A stretch of DNA of 64,000 nucleotides from an uncultured Planococcus sp. GTDB lineage: Bacteria > Bacillota > Bacilli > Bacillales_A > Planococcaceae. The notes under the pieces are model-generated. The model was given only the letters and a program-made list of their open reading frames with translations. It had not been told where the DNA came from and ran no database searches. The number at the start of each line of letters is the position of its first letter. Positions within the stretch are counted from its first letter, which is position 1. Positions 8,413 to 16,263 of the stretch are shown here, one piece after another. The position numbers and the translations under genes are program-made. Where the stretch lies: assembly GCA_947493585.1 (NCBI GenBank), contig CANLRI010000003.1:124001-188000 (forward strand), given 5' to 3'.

Positions 8413-8427
8413 TGATAATCATTATCA
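8413..8427 (-). promoter_or_regulatory. Fur box, downstream of the yclQ -10
   Basis: TGATAATCATTATCA is a perfect 7-1-7 Fur-box palindrome, 16 bases downstream of the predicted -10 element, where bound Fur would block the transcription start. Confidence 0.92.
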
Positions 8428-8443
8428 CTTAACCACATTTATT

Positions 8444-8471
8444 AGTATAGCAGAATAAAAAACACTTTCAA
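8444..8471 (-). promoter_or_regulatory. Sigma-A-type promoter of yclQ
   Basis: On the minus strand TTGAAA (8471-8466) and TATACT (8449-8444) are separated by 16 bases. The promoter lies between the two Fur boxes. Confidence 0.7.
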
Positions 8472-8479
8472 GAACTAAA

Positions 8480-8494
8480 TGAGAATTATTTTCA
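8480..8494 (-). promoter_or_regulatory. Fur box, upstream of the yclQ -35
   Basis: TGAGAATTATTTTCA fits the Fur 7-1-7 consensus with one imperfect pair and lies eight bases upstream of the -35 element. With the box at 8413-8427 it brackets the promoter. Confidence 0.82.
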
Positions 8495-8535
8495 TTTGTT
8501 TTTTTACGAATGAAATAGCCGAAGCTGTTCACCAA

Positions 8536-8614
8536 AAAAAAGACCCCTTACGAACTGCCTTTAGGATGTTAGTTGTTACTAACGGTTCCGGCGCAGCCCG
8601 ATAATGGGTCTTTT
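8536..8614 (-). terminator. Long composite terminator after the glycosidase-like gene
   Basis: Outer arms around AGACCC (about 8540) and GGGTCT (about 8606) enclose some 60 bases that contain an inner GTTAGT/ACTAAC hairpin (8569-8584); an eight-T run follows on the minus strand. It begins three bases after the stop codon of the 1054-residue gene. The outer arms are unusually far apart for a simple terminator. Confidence 0.6.
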
Positions 8615-8616
8615 CT

Positions 8617-11600
8617 TCACTTAGTATTTTTGAATATCTCTTGCAAAATGTAATAGGATTCTTTCAAGCGTTCCTGCGTTTGCGGAAGCTCCCATGGATC
8701 CCATGAATAAAGCTTGCTATTGTCCAGCCCCATCGATTCAAGTTCTTTTCCATTTGAATTCTCAAGAACCGCTGCGGCTTTTATGCCTTCAACGGTCATG
8801 CTCGCCTCGATGCCGTCTTTTTTCAAATCGCCCGTGAATTCCTTTTTCGCCGGGTCTTTGGCATTCAGCAGCATCCACGGAATCCGGATTTCCAAAATCC
8901 CGGTTTCTTCTGAATAGTAATAGTCATTTAAGGAATCGTATTGATCGGCTTCAGGATCGGCTATGCCAAAGCGAAGTTTCCCTGTTTCATAATACTCGAA
9001 AGGATAGACTTCTCCTGTGTCTGGCCGCGTGAATTCCTTATTCAGCGCTAAGCGCATTGGGTGGAAGTTGTTTTCAATATTCGGCTCTTTTGGAATCATT
9101 TTAAGCTGTTCGTAGTAATCGTAATAGAAGGTGTCGTAATCGCCAGCGACATTGATCGCCGACTCTTCCCCATCGATGGTCAGTTCGAAATCAGCAAGGA
9201 AACTATCTGCCACTTCGATTCCTTGATCTTCCCGCACACTGAAGTACAAGCTCAAGCGGTCTTCATTCCACCACTCCTGTTGTGGATCGAATTCTGCTTT
9301 GACATAAACATAGCGTTCATCGGAATCCATTGACAACGAACGCAAGGCCCCTTGCTCTTTTTCATACAGCGGTGATCCGTCCTGCCAATCATCTTCGCCA
9401 TCGACTTTCACTTTATGGCGGTCAAAGCTGAGTAAGCCGAACTGCTGTTCATTCGTTTGGGCGTTGGACCAGAATGGCCGTTCATCCGGATTGTCATAAT
9501 CCATTGTATTCCACGTGCGTTTGAACCATTCATCCTGCCAAGTGAATACCAAACCGCCAAGCATTCCTTCTTCAAGAATGTCTTCATACAAATGACCGGC
9601 AATTTCTCCTTGCTCGCTCTCGGTAATAAAGCCTTGGTTCCAACCGAAAGGATTTTTATGGGTCATTCCCCTTGATGCCGGAACGCCGAACTCTGCGATC
9701 AACAGCGGCATATCGTGCGATTCATTCAAATCACGCAAATACCCCGCATAATTATTGCGTTCGCCCCGGTGGTCAATAAATTCCGTGTATTTTTCCTCCA
9801 GATTAAGGAAATCAGGATAATACGGATACACGTGATAGGAAGCGAACATGCCCGCTTCCTCCAATTCGCCTGTCGCGCGGATATGGTTCGGGTCGACGGT
9901 CGCCATGTCTTCCTGCTCACTTGGCTCCGCCGGCTGGTCGATATTATCCGTCGTTACCCAGTTTGTAAAACTGAGCGGGCGCATGCTGTTGTAAGTTTCA
10001 TATTCATAAACGGCCAGTTCGTCCAATTGCTGGGCAATCCAGTGCTCCATTGGATTGGCATCTTGTGTTTCGACAAATGTGCCAGAAAACTCCCCGAGAT
10101 CCGGGTATTTTTGTTCCATATTGTCTACAGTGTGCGGATACCATTCAATGCCAATCATCCAACCGATCACGTAATCGGAAATATCTGCCGTGTACGTGCC
10201 GGAAGCATGGCCAGCCTCTGCTTCCACTTTCGCTTCCCCATGGACCACATCGGCAACTTTTTTCATTTCTTGCTGGAAACGTTCCGTAATTTCAGGCGTG
10301 AACGCGTCCAGAGTTTCTTCTAACGGCCCTTCATCGATCCATACGCCGTGATACACATAGAGCGGCGTTTCAGCCGTTTTGTTATACTGCGCCAATGCTT
10401 CATAAAAAGCCGGCGGGTGCAGCGTATAGACGCGAATCGCATTGGCGTTCATTTCGCCGATCGCCTTGAACCAGCGATCGTATTCTTCCCGTGTGATCGC
10501 TGCTTCGCCGGGGAAAGTACCGGGTTTCGCCATGCCCATATTGACGCCTTTGACGGTGAAATCTTTCCACTCACCATCTTCGAACACTTCAAATTGCTCG
10601 CCGTTCACACGCGATGGATAGGAAATTCCGTCTTTTTCAGCTGCCGACGACACTTGTGAAGGTGTTTCCTGCTCTTTTGATGAGCTGTCCGCAAGAATTT
10701 TTTCCATCATCGGCACATACGTTTTCCAATAGAAACTATTGTTGCCGTTAAAAGGCATGTACTGGCGCATTTTAGCCAGGCCACTGTATTGATAGAAAGA
10801 TGGCACGTCCTCGATGTCGACAAAGTCACCGGCAAAGTAATAGACTTCCGATTCATTTACAGGCTTGCGCATGATGGCTGGGAAATTACTCGGAATCCCA
10901 CGGTCGGACAGGACAGCTTGGCCTTGTTCGCCGAGAGACCATTCGTATTCGGCCAGCACCTCTGTCTGCCCTTGTGCTTCATTGATATCAAACCAATAAT
11001 CGAACGATGGACTCTCTTTCAAGTCGAACGCCATCTGCCCTGAATCAGTGAATTTCACGTGCAGCCCTGCGCTTTCGATATCTCCACGCTCTTCGGACAG
11101 CACGACAATCTCGCCGCTTTCGTCTTCGACGAGCACAAATCCGCCCCCCGTAAACGGCCAATCTTCAGCATCCCGTTCATAGTTCTCGATGATCCACTCC
11201 GGCACTTCGGCACCTGCCGACAGATCTGGGAAATAGCGGCCGCTCCAGCCGCTCCACTTGATGCCCAGAAACTCTTCCATATCAGTACTGACGGCAGCAT
11301 CTGTCGGGGAAGCGAATGTATTGAATTCAACGACTAAATCGCTGCCCGCGTCCATCACTTGCTGCTTGATCGTCTGCCATTCCGCCATTTCCAAACCACC
11401 GTAGATGAGCTCGGAGCGTTGTCCTTTTTGCTCTTGCCAAGGGAGGTCGTCTTCGTACACTCCGTATGCGTCAGCCAAATAAATCAAATCATGGCCTGAA
11501 CCGAGTTCTTCGACACCGCGAATTTCATAATCCTTTTCGGTTTCATTCGGCATAAAACCGAAATAATCGTCAGCTGCACGGTAACCCGTTTCGTCTTCTT

Positions 11601-11781
11601 TCACGTAACGATTGTGGTTCAATACCCAAGTCAAGCCTTTATGTTCGCGATAATTTTCAGAAGGGACCGTTTTGTCGATAATAGCCACTTTTAGCTGTTC
11701 GCTTCCCTGAAACCACCAGATCGCGAATGGCAGAAGCAGCAATAAAAGTACGGCCACTGCACCGATAATTGTCTTCTTCAT
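8617..11781 (-). CDS. Large membrane-anchored glycosidase-like (TIM-barrel) protein, function unknown
   Basis: A 1054-residue protein with one N-terminal transmembrane/signal helix (about 5-24) and the rest predicted outside the membrane. Residues 30-370 form a domain I do not recognise. A Ser/Gln/Glu-rich linker near 375-390 precedes a (beta/alpha)8-like region of about 400-780. GIEWYP places E546 and IAEFGVP places E697 as candidates for acid/base and nucleophile, as in clan GH-A (GH2/GH5). The C-terminal 270 residues look like an accessory beta domain. No glycosyltransferase or sugar-transport gene is adjacent. Glycan cleavage or transfer at the cell surface is inference; related proteins have been database-labelled glycosyl transferase without proof. 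Confidence 0.7.
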   Translation of the reverse strand: MKKTIIGAVAVLLLLLLPFAIWWFQGSEQLKVAIIDKTVPSENYREHKGLTWVLNHNRYVKEDETGYRAADDYFGFMPNETEKDYEIRGVEELGSGHDLIYLADAYGVYEDDLPWQEQKGQRSELIYGGLEMAEWQTIKQQVMDAGSDLVVEFNTFASPTDAAVSTDMEEFLGIKWSGWSGRYFPDLSAGAEVPEWIIENYERDAEDWPFTGGGFVLVEDESGEIVVLSEERGDIESAGLHVKFTDSGQMAFDLKESPSFDYWFDINEAQGQTEVLAEYEWSLGEQGQAVLSDRGIPSNFPAIMRKPVNESEVYYFAGDFVDIEDVPSFYQYSGLAKMRQYMPFNGNNSFYWKTYVPMMEKILADSSSKEQETPSQVSSAAEKDGISYPSRVNGEQFEVFEDGEWKDFTVKGVNMGMAKPGTFPGEAAITREEYDRWFKAIGEMNANAIRVYTLHPPAFYEALAQYNKTAETPLYVYHGVWIDEGPLEETLDAFTPEITERFQQEMKKVADVVHGEAKVEAEAGHASGTYTADISDYVIGWMIGIEWYPHTVDNMEQKYPDLGEFSGTFVETQDANPMEHWIAQQLDELAVYEYETYNSMRPLSFTNWVTTDNIDQPAEPSEQEDMATVDPNHIRATGELEEAGMFASYHVYPYYPDFLNLEEKYTEFIDHRGERNNYAGYLRDLNESHDMPLLIAEFGVPASRGMTHKNPFGWNQGFITESEQGEIAGHLYEDILEEGMLGGLVFTWQDEWFKRTWNTMDYDNPDERPFWSNAQTNEQQFGLLSFDRHKVKVDGEDDWQDGSPLYEKEQGALRSLSMDSDERYVYVKAEFDPQQEWWNEDRLSLYFSVREDQGIEVADSFLADFELTIDGEESAINVAGDYDTFYYDYYEQLKMIPKEPNIENNFHPMRLALNKEFTRPDTGEVYPFEYYETGKLRFGIADPEADQYDSLNDYYYSEETGILEIRIPWMLLNAKDPAKKEFTGDLKKDGIEASMTVEGIKAAAVLENSNGKELESMGLDNSKLYSWDPWELPQTQERLKESYYILQEIFKNTK

Positions 11782-11924
11782 AATGACCCCTCTTTTCCTA
11801 TAAAATCCATTTAAAGTTATTATATAACATTGAAAAACTCTTTAAATAGAAAATATTTCTAAATCGTGAATATTTTAATTTTGCTTTTTCGGTTGTGTTG
11901 GTTTCATGTGTTCAACCAGACATG

Positions 11925-11960
11925 AAAAAGCCCATCCTTCTGTTGAAGGATGGACTTTTT
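11925..11960 (-). terminator. Terminator after the SulP transporter gene
   Basis: Long stem from 11925-11940 and 11945-11960 (CCATCCTTC with GAAGGATGG plus A/T flanks) around a four-base loop, directly after the SulP stop. It can act in either direction. Confidence 0.8.
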
Positions 11961-11969
11961 CTGTTGAAA

Positions 11970-13430
11970 TCAATGAGTTGGCAATTTTGCATTCGAACTT
12001 TTGAAGATCGCCAATTGATCGACCAATTTCTGGCTTCCGGCATCTAGGCCGGTCACTTCCACTTCATTGGCGTTTTCGCGGAACTTTAACACAACCCGGT
12101 CGATGGCCCCGACGCCCGAATCGTCCCAAATATGGGCATCCGTGAAATCGATGATCACTTTCTCACGCTCGATATCGAAATCAAATTTCTCCAGGAAGTC
12201 TTCTACGGAAGCGAAAAACAATTGACCTTCAACACGGTATTGTGTTGCATCTAGCAAACGCTTCTCCACTTTGATTTTGGAGATCTTCGAGACGAAGAAG
12301 ATGGCACTTAGCAAGACGCCCGCCAGTACGCCGATCGATAAATCATGCGTGTAGACAACGATGGCCACAGTCGCCACCATAACAATCGAATCGGTTTTCG
12401 GCGCTTTTTTTAAATAAGTGAACGAAGCCCAGTCGAATGTCCCGATCGACACCATGATCATGATGCCAACCAACACCGGCATCGGGATCTGCACGACCAC
12501 ATTGCCAAGAACGATGATCAAGAACATCAGGAACGTACCGGCAACGAGCGCCGATAAGCGACCCCGGCCGCCCGACTTGACGTTAATAACCGATTGCCCG
12601 ATCATCGCACAACCTGCCATCCCTCCGAAGAAACCGGTGACGAAGTTGGCGATTCCTTGCCCTCTGGCTTCTTTGTTCTTATCGCTCGTCGTATCGGTCA
12701 TGTCATCGACGATATTCGCCGTCAAGAGCGATTCAAGCAAACCAACAATTGCCAGTGCCAATGAATACGGGAAAATGATCGACAAGGTTTCCAAGTTGAA
12801 TGGCACATCCGGCAACAGGAAGCTCGGAAGCGTCTGGCTGATCGTTCCAAGATCGCCCACTGTGCGCAATTCAAAACCGGAATAGATGGTCACTGCCGTC
12901 AACACGACCAGCGCGATAAGCGGAGCCGGGATGGCTTTGAAAAAGCGCGGCACGATATAGATGATAGCCAGCGTGATGCCCACGAAGAGGTACGTCATAT
13001 TGTTGATGCCGATGAAATGCGGCACTTGCGCCATGAAGATCAAGATGGCCAGCGCGTTGACAAAGCCGATCATGACAGCACGCGGGATGAATTTCATTAC
13101 TCTTGCCACTTTGAAGACGCCAAACAGAATCTGGATAACCCCTGTCAAAATTGTCGCAGCAAGCAAATATTCTAGCCCATGATCACGGACAAGCGGCACC
13201 ATCAATAGCGCCATGGCGCCGGTAGCGGCCGAAATCATACCGGGACGCCCACCGACGAAAGCGATGATAACCGCGATACTGAAGGAAGCGTACAAGCCGA
13301 CCATCGGATCGACACCTGCAATGATGGAGAAGGCAATGGCTTCTGGAATAAGCGCAATGGCGACGAGAATCCCTGACAATATATCACCGCGGATATTCCC
13401 GAACCATTGGGTTTTAAGACTTTGTGTCAC
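11970..13430 (-). CDS. SulP-family anion transporter with STAS domain
   Basis: A 486-residue inner-membrane permease. The N-terminal Sulfate_transp domain (about 1-370) shows [15 protein letters not shown] and a pair of [24 protein letters not shown] re-entrant segments. The C-terminal STAS domain (about 385-486) contains [12 protein letters not shown], where the serine is the usual phosphorylatable position. SulP proteins carry sulfate, bicarbonate or dicarboxylates; no cys genes or carbonic anhydrase lie nearby, so the substrate is open. GTG start at 13430 after AGAGGAG. Single gene with its own terminator. Confidence 0.9.
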   Translation of the reverse strand: MTQSLKTQWFGNIRGDILSGILVAIALIPEAIAFSIIAGVDPMVGLYASFSIAVIIAFVGGRPGMISAATGAMALLMVPLVRDHGLEYLLAATILTGVIQILFGVFKVARVMKFIPRAVMIGFVNALAILIFMAQVPHFIGINNMTYLFVGITLAIIYIVPRFFKAIPAPLIALVVLTAVTIYSGFELRTVGDLGTISQTLPSFLLPDVPFNLETLSIIFPYSLALAIVGLLESLLTANIVDDMTDTTSDKNKEARGQGIANFVTGFFGGMAGCAMIGQSVINVKSGGRGRLSALVAGTFLMFLIIVLGNVVVQIPMPVLVGIMIMVSIGTFDWASFTYLKKAPKTDSIVMVATVAIVVYTHDLSIGVLAGVLLSAIFFVSKISKIKVEKRLLDATQYRVEGQLFFASVEDFLEKFDFDIEREKVIIDFTDAHIWDDSGVGAIDRVVLKFRENANEVEVTGLDAGSQKLVDQLAIFKSSNAKLPTH

Positions 13431-13549
13431 GTGCTCGTGCTCCTCTATTCTTTATTTAAAAGTTTCTCCATATCCTAGAAACCTTATTTTTTCACAATGG
13501 AAATAGTTTAGCACCGGCTCTCCATTAATGGAACCTTTTTGGGCCCGTT

Positions 13550-13576
13550 TTTACAAAAAAATTAATATGTTATAAT
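13550..13576 (+). promoter_or_regulatory. Promoter of the recombinase-like gene
   Basis: TTTACA-like -35 (13550-13555) and a perfect TATAAT (13571-13576) preceded by TG at -1 position (extended -10). The spacer is short at 15 bases, offset by the extended -10. A GAGGAG ribosome site follows. Confidence 0.65.
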
Positions 13577-13608
13577 ATATTCACTTTGTACAGCGAGGAG
13601 TTTTTTAC

Positions 13609-14151
13609 GTGCGAATCGGTTACGCAAGAGCCATTGAAGAAGATATAGACTGCCAAAAGCAACGCGCGTTGTTTGAAGAATTTGGCTGTGAGGCCATTCA
13701 TATAGAAGCCCATAGTTCCCCAAAAGAACGGACCGAGCTCGAGCGAATGCTGGAAGTGGTCAGTCCCAAGGACCACATCATCGTGATGAAGCTCCACGTT
13801 TTGGCAGATTCAACCCGTCAATTGGTGGATTTGCTTGAAACTATTGAGGAAAAATCCGCTTTTTTGCATGCAGTCAACGAAAATATCGACACTGCTAGAG
13901 GAGCATCCTTTTCTATTTTGGAAATCGTGAAATGCATCGCCGAATTCCAGAGCGACTCCATCAGTGCGAAGACCAAAGCGGGCTTATCGGAAGCCAAGCA
14001 AAAAGGCATGCACGCCGGGCGCCCGCGCAAGCCGGATGCCAATGTCAAAAAAGCGATCGAGATGTATAAAAGCAAATCCTATAGCTTAGCCGAGATCAAG
14101 GAACAGACCGGCATCAGCAAATCCACTCTGTATCGTTATTTGGAGAATTAA
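13609..14151 (+). CDS. Serine-recombinase (resolvase/invertase) homologue lacking catalytic residues
   Basis: A 180-residue protein with the layout of Tn3/Pin resolvases: N-terminal resolvase domain (about 1-120), long helix with KTKAGLSEAKQKGMHAGRPRK, then a helix-turn-helix (about 145-178). The N-terminus reads GYARAIEED where active enzymes have YARVST, so the nucleophilic serine is replaced by I9. The usual LDRLGR segment reads LHVLAD, losing the catalytic Asp and both Arg. The frame is intact with a good promoter and terminator, so it may be a DNA-binding protein rather than a recombinase (inference). Start is GTG at 13609 after GAGGAG. Confidence 0.85.
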   Translation: MRIGYARAIEEDIDCQKQRALFEEFGCEAIHIEAHSSPKERTELERMLEVVSPKDHIIVMKLHVLADSTRQLVDLLETIEEKSAFLHAVNENIDTARGASFSILEIVKCIAEFQSDSISAKTKAGLSEAKQKGMHAGRPRKPDANVKKAIEMYKSKSYSLAEIKEQTGISKSTLYRYLEN

Positions 14152-14179
14152 AAAAGGAGCGCCGAGGCGCTCTTTTTTT
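14151..14179 (+). terminator. Terminator of the recombinase-like gene
   Basis: Arms GAGCGCC (14157-14163) and GGCGCTC (14166-14172) followed by seven T residues, directly after the stop codon. Confidence 0.85.
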
Positions 14180-14182
14180 ATA

Positions 14183-14433
14183 GGCTGTCGAGAAACCTCA
14201 GCAGCTTTTTTGCGTTTCGCTCCAGCCGGACGCTTTCCGCGGGCACGGCCTCAGCTGCTTCGTCGCTGCGTTAATAACATCCCGCTCAACTCTCACTAAG
14301 TTCGAGCCCCTGCAAGCGAATGACTTCGCTCATTCGCTTGCAGGGGCTTCGGCTCGCGTCGCTCCGTCGCAAAGCTCCGTCACTGCTCCCGCAGGAGTCG
14401 CCGGCTTCCGCTTCACTAGCGTAGAAAAATTAT
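14183..14433 (+). repeat. GC-rich dispersed intergenic repeat, copy at 14.2 kb
   Basis: A gene-free 250-base stretch. It contains GGACGCTTTCCGCGGGC at 14228-14244 and ends with CCCGCAGGAGTCGCCGG near 14398-14413. Blocks of it recur inverted at 26588-26709, and the same ends in weaker form occur in the composite repeats at 23.4 and 49.5 kb. Its centre is a perfect 19-base inverted repeat (14305-14323 with 14330-14348). No ORF with a ribosome site is present. I read it as a dispersed chromosomal repeat. Confidence 0.75.
14305..14348. repeat. Perfect 19-bp inverted repeat (6-base loop)
   Basis: Arms 14305-14323 and 14330-14348 are exact reverse complements around CTTCGC. It lies inside the GC-rich repeat, downstream of the recombinase terminator. 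No T-run follows, so it is not a simple terminator. Confidence 0.9.
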
Positions 14434-14470
14434 TTATTCAACGCTCTGCCAAGGTGAATATAACTGCTTT

Positions 14471-15736
14471 CTATTGTCCGGTTTTCAACTCTTCTTTCAC
14501 GGGTGGTTTTGCCAGGATGGAAGCGACGATCGCTAAGGCTGGGATGATGAGCAGGAAACTTAATGCTTCATCGTAGCCGCCAAGGAAATCGTAAAACAAG
14601 CCGAACGGCAAAGGCCCTAAAGCAGAGCCGATGACCATGATCGCCATCGCGATACCGCTGATGCTGCCGATATACTGGCGGCCGTAATAATTGGGCCAGA
14701 CAATGCTTAACGTGACCCGCTCAATCCCTGACACGACTCCCCATACAACGCCGAACAGGATCGCTAACGACAGAACGGTCGCTTGCTGGAGCAGCAAAAT
14801 GAAAATGATCTCCCCGGCGAACAAAGCGACGAGCATCCAGCGCACTTCGATTTTATCCAGCAAATAGCCGGCTAAAAACGTTACTGGAAATCCGACGACC
14901 GCCATCAAGCTGAGCACGGTCGCTGCGGCTTCAGGTGTCAGCGATTGTTGTGAAAAAATCGACACCAAATGGAAAGTGATTCCCGTGTTTACCAAAGCAG
15001 GCGTTGCCACACAAAACAGCAGCAGCCAAAAGGCGCGGGTTGTCTGCGCTTCTTTCACCGTCCAGCTAATGTCTGCCGACAAACTTTTCTCTGCGGTTTC
15101 CCCTTCAGGAATCACTTCCCCATCAGGACGCAAGCCGATATCTTCCGGCTTGTTGCGAATCAGCAAAAATGCAAGTGGCGTAAAAATAATCAGTACCGAC
15201 GCACCGAGCAATAGCCATGCAATGCGCCAATCGAAGGTTTCGATCAGCCATACATTGAGCAATGGAAAAACAGCTGAGCCGACCATCGCCCCAAGAGCTG
15301 CTAGACTAAGCGCGCGCCCTCTTTTGGCGATGAACCATTGCGGTACGAGCGACTTCGGCGTAAGTGACATCGAGCCTTGCCCGAGCAGGCGAATCAAAAA
15401 GAAGCCGATGAACAGCATGAAAGTGTTGGCGATCAATCCGTTAAACAAACAGGCGAGCCCTAGCAAGCTTGAGATGATGACCGCCATCTTGCGCGCTCCC
15501 TGACTATCGAACAGTCTGCCGACCATAAAGATCAGGAAACCTGCTAGCAATGTAGCCGCAGAATAGATTCCCGACACCGTTGAGCGGCTCCATCCGAACT
15601 CTTCGATGTAATAATCGATGAAAATGGCATTGGAAAAGGTTTGGCCGGGTCCCGAAAAGAAATACGACAACGCCGAAATCGCGACGATGACCCAGCCATA
15701 ATAAAATGGCGTATGTATTAGCGCAGTGTTTTTCAC
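14471..15736 (-). CDS. MFS transporter
   Basis: A 421-residue permease with about 12 membrane helices. The region MVGRLFDSQGARK (about 70-82) is the cytoplasmic loop 2-3 motif of the major facilitator superfamily, and a second half-motif occurs in the AGYLLDKIEVR region. The two six-helix halves are split by a hydrophilic loop near 200-225. It resembles the monocarboxylate/oxalate-formate antiporter group; the substrate is unknown. Start is GTG at 15736 after AAGGAAGAG. A terminator separates the gene from usp on its upstream side, so it is a single transcription unit. Confidence 0.88.
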   Translation of the reverse strand: MKNTALIHTPFYYGWVIVAISALSYFFSGPGQTFSNAIFIDYYIEEFGWSRSTVSGIYSAATLLAGFLIFMVGRLFDSQGARKMAVIISSLLGLACLFNGLIANTFMLFIGFFLIRLLGQGSMSLTPKSLVPQWFIAKRGRALSLAALGAMVGSAVFPLLNVWLIETFDWRIAWLLLGASVLIIFTPLAFLLIRNKPEDIGLRPDGEVIPEGETAEKSLSADISWTVKEAQTTRAFWLLLFCVATPALVNTGITFHLVSIFSQQSLTPEAAATVLSLMAVVGFPVTFLAGYLLDKIEVRWMLVALFAGEIIFILLLQQATVLSLAILFGVVWGVVSGIERVTLSIVWPNYYGRQYIGSISGIAMAIMVIGSALGPLPFGLFYDFLGGYDEALSFLLIIPALAIVASILAKPPVKEELKTGQ

Positions 15737-15765
15737 TTTTTCTCTTCCTTCCTGCTTGCTACAGC

Positions 15766-15794
15766 AAAAAGGGCTCCACCGGGGAGCCCTTTTT
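15766..15794 (-). terminator. Terminator after the universal stress protein gene
   Basis: AAAAAGGGCTCC and GGAGCCCTTTTT pair around a short loop, immediately after the usp stop and before the MFS gene start. Confidence 0.85.
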
Positions 15795-15795
15795 C

Positions 15796-16215
15796 TTATT
15801 TCACGATCAGTACCGGGCAGTTCGCGCGCTTGACCACTTTATGGCTGACGCTGCCAAGCACCATTTCCTGCAAGGAGTTCAAGCCGCGGCTGCCGATCAC
15901 AAGCATATCAAACGCTTCTTTATTAGCGAAATCGACAATTGCTGGGCCCGGCGTCCCGTGAAGGATCTCCACGCGGTATTTGATATTCTCTGAGGCTATG
16001 GCTTCTTCAACAGGCTGCAATTTCTTGCGGCGCTGAAAATCCAGCTCCGCGGAACTGCCGCTGTGGAGCACTTCATTTTTCGCGTTGTCATGATCTGCCA
16101 CAAAAACGATTGTAACCTGTGAATCGTCCGACCCTTGTGCTATTTTCATAGCTTCTTTAGCTGCGCGAAGAGAATGGTCGGAACCATCCACAGCGAGTAG
16201 GATTTTCTTGTACAC
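15796..16215 (-). CDS. Universal stress protein, UspA family
   Basis: A 139-residue single Usp domain. It begins YKKILLAVDGSDHS and ends with the ATP-binding signature GSRGLNSLQEMVLGSVSHKVVKRANCPVLIV, the G-2x-G-9x-G-S type found in ATP-binding members. Usp proteins are cytoplasmic dimers induced by starvation and stress. I place the start at GTG 16215, nine bases after GGGGAG; a longer frame from 16254 adds a non-conserved N-terminus. It sits downstream of a GNAT gene by 48 bases and is followed by a terminator. Confidence 0.9.
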   Translation of the reverse strand: MYKKILLAVDGSDHSLRAAKEAMKIAQGSDDSQVTIVFVADHDNAKNEVLHSGSSAELDFQRRKKLQPVEEAIASENIKYRVEILHGTPGPAIVDFANKEAFDMLVIGSRGLNSLQEMVLGSVSHKVVKRANCPVLIVK

Positions 16216-16263
16216 TTCGCAACACTCCCCTTTGATGAGTCGGTAATTTGACACGCTCTCTCT

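Noticed and set aside
14183..14433. Insertion sequence remnant or attachment site next to the recombinase-like gene
   Set aside because: No transposase fragment, no target duplication, and the recombinase lacks catalytic residues; the same sequence recurs at 26.6 kb without a recombinase.
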